Shown here: one piece after another, positions 48,201 to 59,143 of the stretch
How the letters are laid out: every line of letters starts with the position of its first letter
How positions within the stretch are numbered: position 1 is the stretch's first letter
Assembly: GCA_025531455.1 (NCBI GenBank)
Contig: JAMYHL010000026.1
Span: forward strand, 248,001 to 312,000
Length of the DNA stretch: 64,000 nt
Source: Apiotrichum sp. Y4204
Taxonomy: Eukaryota; Basidiomycota; Tremellomycetes; Trichosporonales; Trichosporonaceae
Reading direction: 5' to 3'
Program-made: the position numbers and the translations under genes
The notes under the pieces: generated by a model
The model's database searches: none
What the model saw: only the letters and a program-made list of their open reading frames with translations
What the model was told of the DNA's origin: nothing

Positions 48201-51200
48201 AGAAGCTCATCCGCTATGTTGCTCGCCTCCAAGACAACAAGAAGAGGCAGCGTTCAAAGTCCAACGTCGAGCATGTGCCATGGGATGTCGATGGACTTCT
48301 TAGGTTGTTCCGCATACTCGACAAGAGCATGCGTGATGCCGAGTCGGTCGATCCGTTCCCCAGCAATGGTCGTAAGGCCGTTGCACAGGCCGGCCCCTCA
48401 CCGAGGAAGAAGAAGGGAGGGAAAAAGGCCATGGATGATACCGCAGAGGCAACTCCTGAGCTGGAGGCGTCACCTCTTGAGATCGAGGCGGGAGAGGCCG
48501 CTCTAGCGACCATGAAGGCTGGTGCAGCAGCAGCCCTGTGTTGCTTGACCATCTTGGATTGCAGTTCCATGCCGAAGCAGGTGAGCAATGCGTTGAAATC
48601 CCGAAGCTAACTCTACAGCTGTACTCGGAAGACCTGTTGTCCTTGGCGGTGAACACCACCCGTGATCAAATGACAAAGGTCATCTTCCCTGTGGTCCAAG
48701 GGCTTGCTGGTGAAAGTACGTACTAGACATCACCTCCGCTAATAAGACACAGAACTTAGCTCTAACTTCCTTTCACATATTGTGTCTGCCGAAGCGGCAG
48801 TATCTGCAAAGGCGAAGTCGTCCAGAAAACTCACTTTGTTCGACAACGACAACCTCGCATCGCTTGCACAGTCCACCTGCGGCGCTGTTCCCCATATTGC
48901 AAAGCTCATCGCGCGGGGTGATGTTTCCTTTTCTGAGCATTTGGTCATTCAAACCGTCTATCTCGCCGTTGGTCCAATATTCGTCAAGGAGCCGCCCGCC
49001 CGTCGTGGTCGGCCTAAAGCGGATGGCTCTGGTGGTCCCACTTGGTCTGTCATGAAGAGCTTGCGCACCGATGCGCTCAGCTGTCTGCGTGGTGTAAGTC
49101 AAGGAGCTGCGAGCGACAAAGGTCTATACTGATTGTGAAGGCTTTCGCCAAGTACGAAGACCAACGCCCCTGGATCATCGAAGAAATTCTCGGATCGCTG
49201 GGCAAAAACCAGGATCAGAGTTCGGGCCATGCAACCTTCCAGTACGTCGTGAATGATGGGGAGAAGCTAACCTGTAGGCTCCCTGACGGCCGGTCGATCA
49301 GCACTCTGACCGCTCTCCTCCTTCAGCTCATACAGGCATCGTCTCATGGTATTGGCAAACGCATCCGCCGTCTGCGCTCCACGCGAATGGACATTGATGG
49401 TGTGGACCCCGGTCAACAAGCTGTTGACCAACAAGCTTTGGCGGACGAGGTTGGTTCCCGTCAACGTTGTTTTGACTGACAATCGTAGGAAAACAGGCTC
49501 CTGGCTGAGACGAATGGAAGCGCGTTAAAGGCTACGCAAGTTATTACTGTCTTCCTCATCCAGAAGTGGGTATTTCATAAGAACAAGCAATTGACGTGTG
49601 CAGAGCGAGCGGCAATAGGGGTAGTAAAGCTCAACAAGACACCGATTTTAAGACTATTCTCGATAGCCTCGTTAACGACTTGCTGCAAGTCCTTTATCGT
49701 CCCGAATGGCCGGCGGCGGCCGACTTTGTAGCCTTCCTTTCGAAAATTCTGGTGCGAAGTTAAGCTCTCAGAAATATGCTGACCCTCAGATGTCTCATCT
49801 TGACGATTCGAAGTCGACCGCTGAAGCGAATGCTGCCAAGAATGTTGCCCTGGACTATCTCGGCGAGATTGCCGCACGCTTGCGGACACTACAGCTGGAC
49901 ATGGACGGCCAGCTAATCATCCCAAGCCTCGATGAGCTCATCGCCAAGCCGAGCACGGAGGGCCTCAACAAGCTTCTCGAGGCCCAGACCTCGGTCCAGG
50001 GCTTCCTCACTACCGCTGCCCGTGACGACAGCATGTACCAAGTGGGTTACACCACTAGGCTAAGCTGACAATAGTCCTCAAGCGAGATGACGCGTCTCAT
50101 TTGGGCCCGGGAGATTCAAAGTGCTATACCTAAAGCGGCCTCAGTGTTGGAACGTTTGGCTCAGGAGACTGATGAAGACGGGGTCCGCGAGAGAGACGCC
50201 CTCCAGGCCGTATCGAAGTCCATTCGAAAGGTTGCCTGGGATGTTTGGAGTGCCACTGGAGGATCATTCGAGGTTAGCGCCTCGAAGACCCCCGAAGATG
50301 CCGCCCAAGCGTCGTATGCTATAGCTCGAGCCCGTCCGCTTCAGAAGGCTTTCGGCCCAATTCTTCACTCGCTCATCTACGCTATGGACCTCCCTGGTGT
50401 GGCAATGCGCTCCAAGGCACTTCGCGGTCTGGCGGGCATTGTGGTCGCTGATCCAAACATCCTCAGTCAGGTAGGTGTGACATGTTCTTCTTGAGACTAA
50501 TTTTTCAGCATGACGTTCGTAGCGCTATTGAGGACCGGCTTTCCGATTCGTCCCCACAGGTCCGTGACGCTGCTGTTGATTTGATTGGCAAGTATGTGGT
50601 TCAGCGATCTGAATGGGCCGATCAATACTTCCCTCTCATTGCTGCCCGCATCTCCGACTCAGGGTCGAGTGTTCGAAAGCGTGTTGTCAAGCTCCTCCGT
50701 GACATGTGCGCTTCCAACGGCAGCAGGGAGACGCGGGTCAAGATTTGCGTCACCCTCATTCTAGCAGCTCAAGATGAGGATGATAGCATCAAGGATCTGG
50801 CCCTGAAGTCTCTGGCCGAAATCATGTACCCCAGCACCTTTGTCCCGGACGAAACGGCCGCCTTGCTGGTCGATATCCTGGAGCAGTTCAAGGGATCAGA
50901 TGAACAGCTCGAAAGGGCCCTCGAAGGAGTGAGTCTTAGTGTCCCGTCCTGAACTGACATCAGATATCCAAGTTGTGCATCGAAGCTGGCCACAAAGATC
51001 GCTTCGCGAAAACCATTGACTCCTTGATCAATCGCATGATTGATGCGTCGGAGGAGAAGGCATTCGTGAGTACATCTGCAATGTGCACTTGCCAACCAAC
51101 TAACGCCCAGGATGCCAAAAGTTACATTCGCGCGATATTCCTTCTCAGTCTTGACAGCCCGGCGCTTATTGATACCGGCAAGGCGTCCGTGCTCTTGACG

Positions 51201-53102
51201 TACCTGCGGCAGCCGCCCACTAATGTGAGTTGCATTTTGTTACTCTGTAGTACTGACCCTTCAAGAGTGCCGAGATCGCGTCGAACGAGCTGTTGTTGCA
51301 GATCTTTACTCGGTCTATTCCCTTCCTGCCGAAGGCAGCTTCGACCTTCGCGAACGATCTGTCAAATGTGGTGCGCGTGATGATCGGAAAACCGTTAAAC
51401 GCGGACTTCCTTCCGTATCCGATCGCGTGCTACACGACAGTCGTCAAGCACATCACGGGAGACTACTACAAGCTTCTTCACCTCTTGCGCACCGTTGTTG
51501 GTGAGTGGAAATACGACTGTCTAGGCCTAAACTAAACAAATCAGACAAGCTGCCGGTTGCTGGACCAGCCCACGCACCGGTTCTGCACTACATCGCTGCA
51601 CTGTTCGCTGAACACGCCAATCTGGAAGTCGCTGTGAAGAAGGACAAAGTTTGGCAAGATCTGTTGAACAAGATGACGAAGGGCCGACCGCTGGCCGAGT
51701 TCCTCTTTGACCAGTTCCTTGTCTTCTCGTCCAAACAGGCCAAGTCACAGACGATTCCCATCCGCTGCATGGGAGCCCTGTTCCGCGCTAATCCACAACT
51801 CATACTGAATGGAAAGGCCGAACAGTGGATGTCGACGATAGCCGACTCCAATAACGACGACAACAAGGCGAGCATGTTAGATCTCCTTCGCGACTTCCTC
51901 AAGTCTGAGGCTAACCGTCGTGCCAAAGGAGGGTCCTCCAAGGACGTTTCGGACCTGATTGGTAGTGCCAACGAGCTGCACGAATCTGGTATCTCGACTG
52001 CTGTGGTCCAGCGCCACATCGAGTTCATTATGGAAAGTGCAAAATCGCATCACCAGGCGCTGCAAACTGCGGCAATGGATGTGTTGGAGTTCACGATCAA
52101 CCAAGGACTTTATCACCCCCTTCATGTAAGTGTTTCCATACGAGCTTGAACTAATCCCAGCTTGTGCCGCTGCTCATCTCCCTTGAGACGAACCAGGATC
52201 GTCGCATGGCGCGCTCAGCTCTTTCGCTTCACGCAACCCTGCACAGCAAGCACGCGTCTATGCTCAATTGTCGGTACCTGGAGTTTGCGCGGGCGTCCTA
52301 CGATTACCAGCGCACGATTACGTCTGAAGTCTCTGGTCAGCGCAACGGTGTTGCTCTTCTCGGCGGCTGGTGGGAGCTCGTGAGCGAGAAGCGCAACGTG
52401 CGTCTCGAATTCCTCAAGAATGTTGTTCGCGGGTTCGACTTTGAGTTGCTGGGTCGGGAGGAGGTGAGCTTAAGAACAATGTCCAAACTGACAGGGCAGA
52501 TCAACCCGGCGTTTGTTCTGTATCTGGCGGAAAATCTCGCAGTCCTCGAGTACCAGCACCAAGAGGAGGTCATGCTCGTTGTCCAACACCTCAGCCGTCT
52601 GATCTCTGAGGGCGGGGCGGCTGTGGCTAACGCCGTCGAGCTCGGTGTTGTGGACGGGTCTGGAAACGAGGCGATTGAGGGCAAGATATCAGTGGTGTCA
52701 GAGTCGGAGAAGTTCTCGGCCATCCGCGTCGCCAATGCTAGCATCATCATCGCCCTCGCCCTCTTGACAAAGAATCTCCTTCTCGATATGTACAATCTGA
52801 CCGAGGAGTGAGTATTGGTGCTCTAAGACATGCTAACAACCCCAGCAAGTGCCTCAATTACGTTTCTGGCAAGAAGTCTGCGGTGGGCGAAAGGACGGTG
52901 ACGCGTCGGTACCCCGACCCGATGCCGCTCGACTACTCCCGCCTCCCTCTTGCCCGCGGCGTAGAAAATGTAGATGATTATAATTCTCAGCGGGACACTG
53001 TAAGTGAAGAGGAAACTGAGTTGTCATGGAGAAGTCTGTCGCTGACGCGCACAGTTCCTGCAGTTGATGAAAGAGGACGGCAGTATGGGCTGGGCCATGT
53101 AG
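45204..53102 (+). CDS. SCC2: Cohesin loader SCC2/Mis4/NIPBL
   Basis: A 21-exon model gives about 2,287 residues. Exons: 45204-45459, 45527-45722, 45982-48008, 48045-48580, 48619-48715, 48753-49093, 49141-49241, 49278-49449, 49489-49565, 49604-49751, 49790-50041, 50075-50470, 50509-50928, 50964-51065, 51111-51224, 51266-51500, 51545-52125, 52161-52463, 52500-52807, 52846-52999 and 53055-53102. The first 830 residues are Gln/Pro/Ser-rich, with a 14-Gln run. The rest is the HEAT-repeat body: L-P-D-G-R-S-I-x-T-L-T-A-L-L-L-Q-L-I-Q, then P-E-W-P-A-A-A-D, and D-R-L-S-D-S-S-P-Q-V-R-D-A-A-V-D-L-I-G-K-Y, the most typical SCC2 repeat. Y-L-A-E-N-L-A and a short C-terminal tail follow. With SCC4 it loads cohesin onto chromosomes. 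Several introns are 33-39 nt. The introns at 48009-48044 and 52464-52499 are in-frame and could be retained. Confidence 0.92.
46052..46093 (+). repeat. CAG/CAA tract coding for 14 glutamines in SCC2
   Basis: Fourteen consecutive glutamine codons, CAG and CAA mixed. The surrounding 2 kb is also rich in Q, P and S codons. Confidence 0.97.
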
Positions 53103-54791
53103 CACATAGGAGTAGATCCAGTTGGGCATGGATTGTTTTCATTGTACCAGTAGGGGCGTAACTTTCAGCAGGTGCAAGTATGCAGCGCCGATGATGGTTG
53201 TTGTGTAACCACGGTCGTTGTTGTCAGTAATCTTCCTTGTGGTAATGATGGTGGCAGTGTGGCAAGGATCGTCGTTGCCTAGTGGACCTAGACGTGGGGG
53301 GCGCATATTTTCCCCAACCATCTCTACTGGTTCCCGTTGCTTTGTAATTATTGCAAGCGGCATAGCCCAGTGGTTTAGCTCATAGACCCAACTTATGCTT
53401 AGCGGTTATCTTCGGCCTTTGTGTCGATGGCGACGGAAGTTCGAATCCCTGGCGGTGGTGGAGTATTAATGTTATACTGCCTACACTGCACCTAAGGGGG
53501 CCACCCAGGTAAACGCGGCTTGGGCCCGGCTGTATCCGTAGTTGCTCCTCTGCCCGTGGGAGGCGGAGCTGCGGTAGCATCACACCTGTCTCCCCGGCGG
53601 TGGGAGGGGACTATTGGCACGTTCCCTTTTTGTAACTGTTCTTTGTTTTCTATTACTACGTGCTGTTGTGGTCTCGAAGGGGGAACCACGGCATCAACCA
53701 TATAATCAGCTTATACAAGTAAACATGTCAAGTGCAGTCAGAGTTGTTATGGCCAACTCTTTGTCCCCTTCAGCGGGCAATACACCCCTTCGTCGCGCGA
53801 CCGCTTGTGAGTGTGTGCTTCGTGTGGCGATTAGTATCGCCCCGACAAGACATGGGCGGGGGGCACATGAGTGCCTCCCAATGCCTTCTTAATCAGCTCC
53901 ATTGCCAAGTTAGCACAATGCAACACCTCCCGACTCCGAGCCTCAATTGCAAGGTGTGCGACGAGGCTCAAAAAAGAATGATATTTTCCACACAGAAGTA
54001 ATGCCGGTCCCTATGGAGTTCCGTCTCTTGCCATGTCTTAACCCCTCGGAGGGGAGCAGCGGACTTGCTACTCTGCCTGCGCGGATGGCGTCGTTTATCG
54101 CCACGAGAGCTGAGACCTGCGCAGTTGTAAATTTATATCAGCGGGTGGAGAAGGGTGCTGTGTAAGTGTGAGTGGAAGTCCAGGTGCAAGTGTGAGTCGG
54201 CGATACGACACGAATGGAATATGATCCACCGAAACCTGTCCGCTATTGCTCCAGCCAGCAGCGCGATCGACGCCATCTATCCGATGCTTCCAATTCTTCT
54301 GCTCCTTTGGACATGGTACCGGACTGTTTTAGTGCGATCCGCGGCAGTGGAGCCGCCGGAGAGCTGAGAGCGGAAATGGGGGCGGAGGATGTGTGAACGT
54401 CGGAAACGGGCCAGGATTGCGTCCTGGTAATCTCGGCGGTGCAAGTAGTGGCTTGATTACCTGCCAGCTTTATTAGCTGCGAACCTTGAAAGTCATACTA
54501 CTTATTGCCTTGGGAGCTTGATCACGCCTTGCGCTTCTCGGGCATATATGCATCTACGGTACAGTAACGGGCATTGCTCATACGAGCATACATTGCCTTT
54601 GCTTCTTGTCAACTCGGGCTCTCTAACCCGCACAACTTAACAGGAGGGTCTCACAGAGGCTTGGGGGCGTTGGACCACTCACGTGGAAAATTTCTGCGCC
54701 ACAGTACCATACCACCTCCACTTGGTGAAGAACGAACAGACGCAAATAATCTCAATCTCCCAGACACCCACACACTCACACTCACACCACG
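53103..54791. other. 1.7-kb gap, SCC2 to zinc-finger gene
   Basis: No protein gene recognised. At 53371-53460 there is a tRNA-like pair of boxes (TAGCCCAGTGG and GTTCGAATCCC, + strand, about 65 bp apart), but the acceptor and T stems do not pair, so it is not called as a tRNA. The right end ends in CACACACTCACACTCACACCACGATG, the leader of the next gene. Confidence 0.5.
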
Positions 54792-55936
54792 ATGCCGGTA
54801 TACAAGATCGCGGCGAAGCGCGCGGCGCGAAAGGCGGAAGAGGACGCCAGCGGAGTGACTGCGCTCAAGGACAAGATGCGCGCGATGGGCGAGGAGGTGT
54901 ACAGTGATTTGAGCGATAGTGATTCGGATGAGGACTCGGATGAGGACTCGGATGATGAGGAGGAGGATGATGATGATGAGGAGGAGGATGAGGAGGCGGA
55001 TGACAGCGATGATGGGGAGGATAGCGATGACGATGAGGGAAGCGATGACGAGCTCGATCTCGACGTCGAGGGCCGTGAGTTACACCTCACTTGCTTTACT
55101 AACCGCAGTCTCTGACCTCGACCTGCCTTCCGAAGACGAGGAGGAGTTTACTCTCGAGATTGCCGACGTTGCTTCCTCTCCGATTTGGCCGGCCGACAGT
55201 TTCCCCGCTACGTGTGTGCTGTGCCCGGACAAGGTGTTCAAGAAGGAGCATATCGCGCGGGACCATCTCGCCAGTGCGGTGAGTCGAGGCGAGAGGGGAT
55301 GTATGGAGGGAAGCAGAGAAACAATCTATTTTCCTACCCACACCTCACCCTACTCTACGGGTAACACAATTCTAATGACAGCTCCACAAACGTGCACTCA
55401 AGCGGTGGGAGCGGCGCCTGGCGGAACCGACGCCGCTGCCGAGCGACGACCCGCGCGACGTCGTCGACGAGATCATGGAGGCGCTGCAGCACGTGGTGAG
55501 TGCCGGACCGGAGACAAAATCTGACATGCAGCCGAAAAATGAGAAGAAGCAGAAGGATAAGGGTGGGAAGAAGGACAAGGGTGGGAAGGGCAAGGAAGGG
55601 GTGAAGAGCAAGGACGGGGGAGAGAAGGCCGCGCCGGAACGCAAGATGAACCGCCGCGAACGCCGTGCCGCCGCGCGTGCGGCTGAGGGCAAGCCGGTGC
55701 CGGAGAAGGCGCCGAAGAAGAGCGCGGCGGCGGCGCGGCGCGAGGCGCAGCGTAGCGCCAAGCGGGCGCGCGAGGAGGCTGGAGCTGCCGAAGGGCCGAA
55801 CCGCGCCGAGCGGCGGAGTGCGGCCAAGGAGGGCAAGGAGGGCAAGGAGGGCAAGGAGGGCAAGGAGGGCAAGGAGGGCAAGGAGGGCAAGGACAAGGGG
55901 GGTAAGGATGGGGCGAAGCGGAGGAAGACCAAGTAG
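54792..55936 (+). CDS. Acidic/basic single C2H2 zinc-finger protein, probably nuclear
   Basis: Four exons (54792-55074, 55109-55278, 55382-55495, 55532-55936) give 323 residues; reading through the last 36-nt intron gives 335. In order: a short basic start (K-x-A-A-K-R-A-A-R-K), an almost pure Asp/Glu/Ser tract at residues 38-94, a finger C-V-L-C-P-D-K-V-F-K-K-E-H-I-x-x-D-H-L with a following L-H-K-R-A-L-K-R-W, then a Lys/Glu/Gly/Ala-rich tail with seven KEG repeats. The tail ends in a nuclear-localisation-like K-R-R-K-T-K. The charge layout is like nucleolar or ribosome-assembly proteins, and the finger could bind RNA. I do not recognise a named family, so no function is given. The D/E and KEG runs make its frame certain only around the finger. 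Confidence 0.72.
55826..55888 (+). repeat. 9-bp coding minisatellite (AAGGAGGGC x7)
   Basis: Seven tandem in-frame copies of AAGGAGGGC, each coding Lys-Glu-Gly, in the tail of the zinc-finger protein. Confidence 0.95.
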
Positions 55937-56058
55937 GGTTAAGGACTCATTTGTACTGCATACCGCGATGCTGCTCATGTTATGCATCCCTCTAGACTCT
56001 TCGGATGGTGAATCCGCACTGATTCATCATTACTGTTCATTCATCGACGAATCTGAAT

Positions 56059-57147
56059 CTAGTAGCCGACCGAGGTGAGGTAGTCGGCGAGTCGCGAGAC
56101 GACAACGTTGCCGTCGCCGGCGGGAGTGCCATCGTACTGTTGTCAGCCGAAGCAAGTAAAGGCAAGATCTGTGATTCCCTCACCTCTCCAACGAGGATAG
56201 CCTGCTTGGTGGGAATGACGAAGCATCCGCGCTCCTGTCCGTCAGTGTACACTCATCCGCGCGTCACGTACGCCCTTCCGTCCAATAACCTCCTCGGGGT
56301 TGGCCTGGATGGCCATGAACTTGAAGCCATCGAGGGTGATGCCGTTGGCTGCTGTCAGAAACTACATCTGGGGGCGCAAACTAGGGCGAGGGCGCTTGAG
56401 AGTAGGAGCATGGGAGCAGCGACCGACGATGCGACGCGGGACCCGCTCACAGGGACCGAGCGCGCGGCCCGTCAAGGCGCCGTTAGCCGTCTGCAGCCAC
56501 CCACAGCGCTGCCCAGCTATTGTACTCACCACGGACGGCGTCGGGGTCGCTGAACGCAGTCTTGGTAATGAAGTCCTGCTCGGCCTGGGAGAGCTGCCTG
56601 TCAGCAATGAACACACTCAAAGCGAGCGAGGACCGCTAATTGCTCGCCGCTCTGCACCTCACGTTGTAACCCGAGCTCGACGCCCAGATACCGCCCTGCT
56701 TGCCGATGATGGCGGCCTTGCAGATCTTGCCGGTGGAAATGAGCTGGTCGTCGACGTACGCTGCGGTCAGTGTTTCTGCGAGATGGGGAGAGGAGGGGGA
56801 GGAAGGTGTTGGTAACCCTGTAACGGGGGTATGCACAAACAATGCTACTCCAAAGGCCAAGGTGCTGTCTTCCTCTCACTGCGGCTTGTCGAACCAGCGT
56901 GCTTAAGCAGCGCCGAGCGAGCGATAGAGACGCGAATACTGCGTTCACAGGTCCGCCGGGGAGCTGTCGCCACGGGAGAGAGCTCCGCTCCCCGGCACAA
57001 CTCTTCATACCGGACGCTACCATGCCAAACGCAGAGCATGCCGAACGGAGCTGCAGCAGAAGTAACGCAGTGCGCGTCTCCATTTATCACCCGCCTGCCC
57101 TCCCCGTCATGGATAGAGAGAGATTCGGACTCACCCTGCCAGGACAT
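56059..57147 (-). CDS. PFY1: Profilin
   Basis: Six exons from right to left (57135-57147, 56663-56760, 56530-56593, 56272-56348, 56184-56234, 56059-56136) give 126 residues, the standard profilin length. The first exon is 13 nt, coding M-S-W-Q plus one base, which is the classic profilin start. It is followed by A-Y-V-D-D-Q-L-I-S-T-G, then G-G-I-W-A-S-S-S-G-Y, D-F-I-T-K, G-F-K-F-M-A-I-Q-A-N, R-G-C-F-V-I-P-T-K-Q-A-I-L-V-G-E and the C-terminal helix L-A-D-Y-L-T-S-V-G-Y. Profilin binds monomeric actin, poly-proline and PIP2 and feeds formin-driven filament growth. Both the start Trp and the C-terminal Tyr of the poly-proline groove are present. Confidence 0.96.
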
Positions 57148-58363
57148 GTTGATACGATGTTGATGGAGATATGGATGAGTGAGAGTTGTGGGAGTTGTGG
57201 CTCCTGCGTTCCCTGTGCTTGGCTGGTGGTGGGTTGGCAGCGGGCGGGGGGTGTGGCACATGGCAGACACGTCATAGGATCGTAGGTGGAAGGTGGGATG
57301 GATGGATGTATGTACTGCAGATGTGGCACTGGGCGCCGCTGATGATGCGGACCTCCACCTCCGGAACCACCACGGATCGAGGATACTAACTGGTTCCGAG
57401 CTGAATGAGTTGTATCTGAGGCCCCCATGCATACACCATCTACTCTTCTACTGCAACAGACCACGAAACGTAGAAACGTACATCCCCTTGGCTTCTACAT
57501 AAGGGGTTTGGGGGGGGGTACTGTCTTGGAACAGGTATGTGCTCGCCATTGGCTGCGGCTGTTCCACCTCGTGTGAGAGCGGCTGAAGACGAGGCTCAGA
57601 CTCGGGTGACCAGGGGAGTGATCCAGAGGAACTGAACTCAACCGTTCCGTACCTGCTCCTCCCTAGACACATCTCTCCTGTCAAGTGGCTGGGTCATGTA
57701 CCGTTGTCTGGAACATGGCACACATGAAGGCGTGGGCGATATTCCATCTACATTTCTTGGAACAGAAGGGCCAGCGCACGACGCCCGGCGCCGCAGAATA
57801 GAGCTCGGCCATCGGCTTCTTATTCCGAACGCGGCGAGCGAATGTTCTATCCGGGAAACTGGGCAGGCGGCGGAGCGGAGTTCCGTGATTTCATCAAGCG
57901 CTGAAGCCTCAAGCCTTAATAGATCTGGCACACCGCGTATACGAGGATGCGTCACAAAGTCTGGCGGCTGGGCGAGAAGTTCGATTAGAGGGCGTCGCGC
58001 AGTCCAGAGTCTGTCGCCGCTGCCGATGTCAGTGTGCCGATATCCAGCGTTAGTGTCAACTGCAAGCGGAGCTCATGAAGCGACGTCAGCATGCGTCATT
58101 GTCAAATACGATCGGGCATCCAGTTTCCTCGTCAACATGCACCTCCACCTCCCCTTTGCTGGGTTCTCGCTTGCCGCCGAAGATCAAACATGTGCAGAAG
58201 AAAGAAAAGAACAAGTGCAAACCAATGACGCCAACGCCGAACCTGGGCCGACGCCGACTCCTCAATGATGAAGGCTCAATGCTGCGCGCACCTCGCTGTG
58301 CGCTCTCCGTCGTGGGCATCCTATCGCCCACTAGTGGCTAGTATATGCTGGGTGATGCACATT
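57148..58363. other. Intergenic, upstream of profilin
   Basis: 1.2 kb between the profilin start and the VTC1 stop, both genes on the minus strand. It holds a run of nine or ten G near 57508. No RNA gene or coding frame recognised. Confidence 0.5.
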
Positions 58364-59143
58364 TTACTCCTCGGGGTCGAGGGCGCGGAGGATAAAGTTG
58401 GTCGCGATCGCGGCTGGAGTGTCAGTTTTTGGGGTCGGCGCAGTGTTAGGTTCCAAACTCCAACATACCAAGGAGGGCGATGCAAAGGATGGTCTGTGGG
58501 CGTCAGCTGCTACTTCACACGATAACATAAGGACTCACAGGACCCAGACGGTCGTCGTACGGGGCTCCGGTACGTTCCCGAATCGCCTTTGCACGACGCT
58601 GGTACACGGTCAGGGCGTAGATCATGACTGAGACGGCTGCAAAGGTTAGCACACGAACGGACGAGACAGTAGAATAGCATCGAGGCTGACGGACACTCAC
58701 CAATGACGGTGTACATGGCGGCAGAGATCTGGGCGACCTGAGGAGGTTAGCAAGTTGGGCGCACGACTGGGGCCACCAAAATAGGACAATGGCGCAATCC
58801 GCTATACACACCTTGTTGCCAAAGTTGAGGAGACCGACGGCGAGACCGCCAAGGACGACGGCAAAGTGGAGCCACGAAAGGAAGGTACGCCTGTCATTAG
58901 CGATTGTTGTGTAGTGTTTGGGAAACGCACTCATTGGCGAAGAAGACCTTGGGCTCAACGCGGACGGGAAGGGCGATGCGCTGTGTGAGAGAGTTAGAAT
59001 GGGCAGGCGAATCGCATTCAGACATCCAGTACGACAATCGAGAGGAAGGGGATCAAGGTCAGCATCAATCGATCACAGCTCGGTTCTCGCCATCAACAAC
59101 ATACCTTCTTGGCAGTGCGCTGAAGTAGAGGCTGGGTCGACAT
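58364..59143 (-). CDS. VTC1: VTC1, vacuolar transporter chaperone small subunit (DUF202)
   Basis: Seven exons from right to left (59105-59143, 58931-58980, 58812-58890, 58701-58737, 58539-58636, 58469-58493, 58364-58413) give 125 residues; yeast VTC1 has 129. The signature is [24 protein letters not shown], leading to three membrane spans (L-G-G-L-A-V-G-L-L-N-F-G, V-S-V-M-I-Y-A-L, I-L-C-I-A-L-L) and P-Y-D-D-R-L-G-P. It is a membrane subunit of the VTC polyphosphate polymerase complex of the vacuole and ER. It has no SPX or catalytic domain, so it is VTC1 and not VTC2-4. The start M-S-T-Q-P-L-L-Q-R-T also matches. One exon is only 25 nt. Confidence 0.95.
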
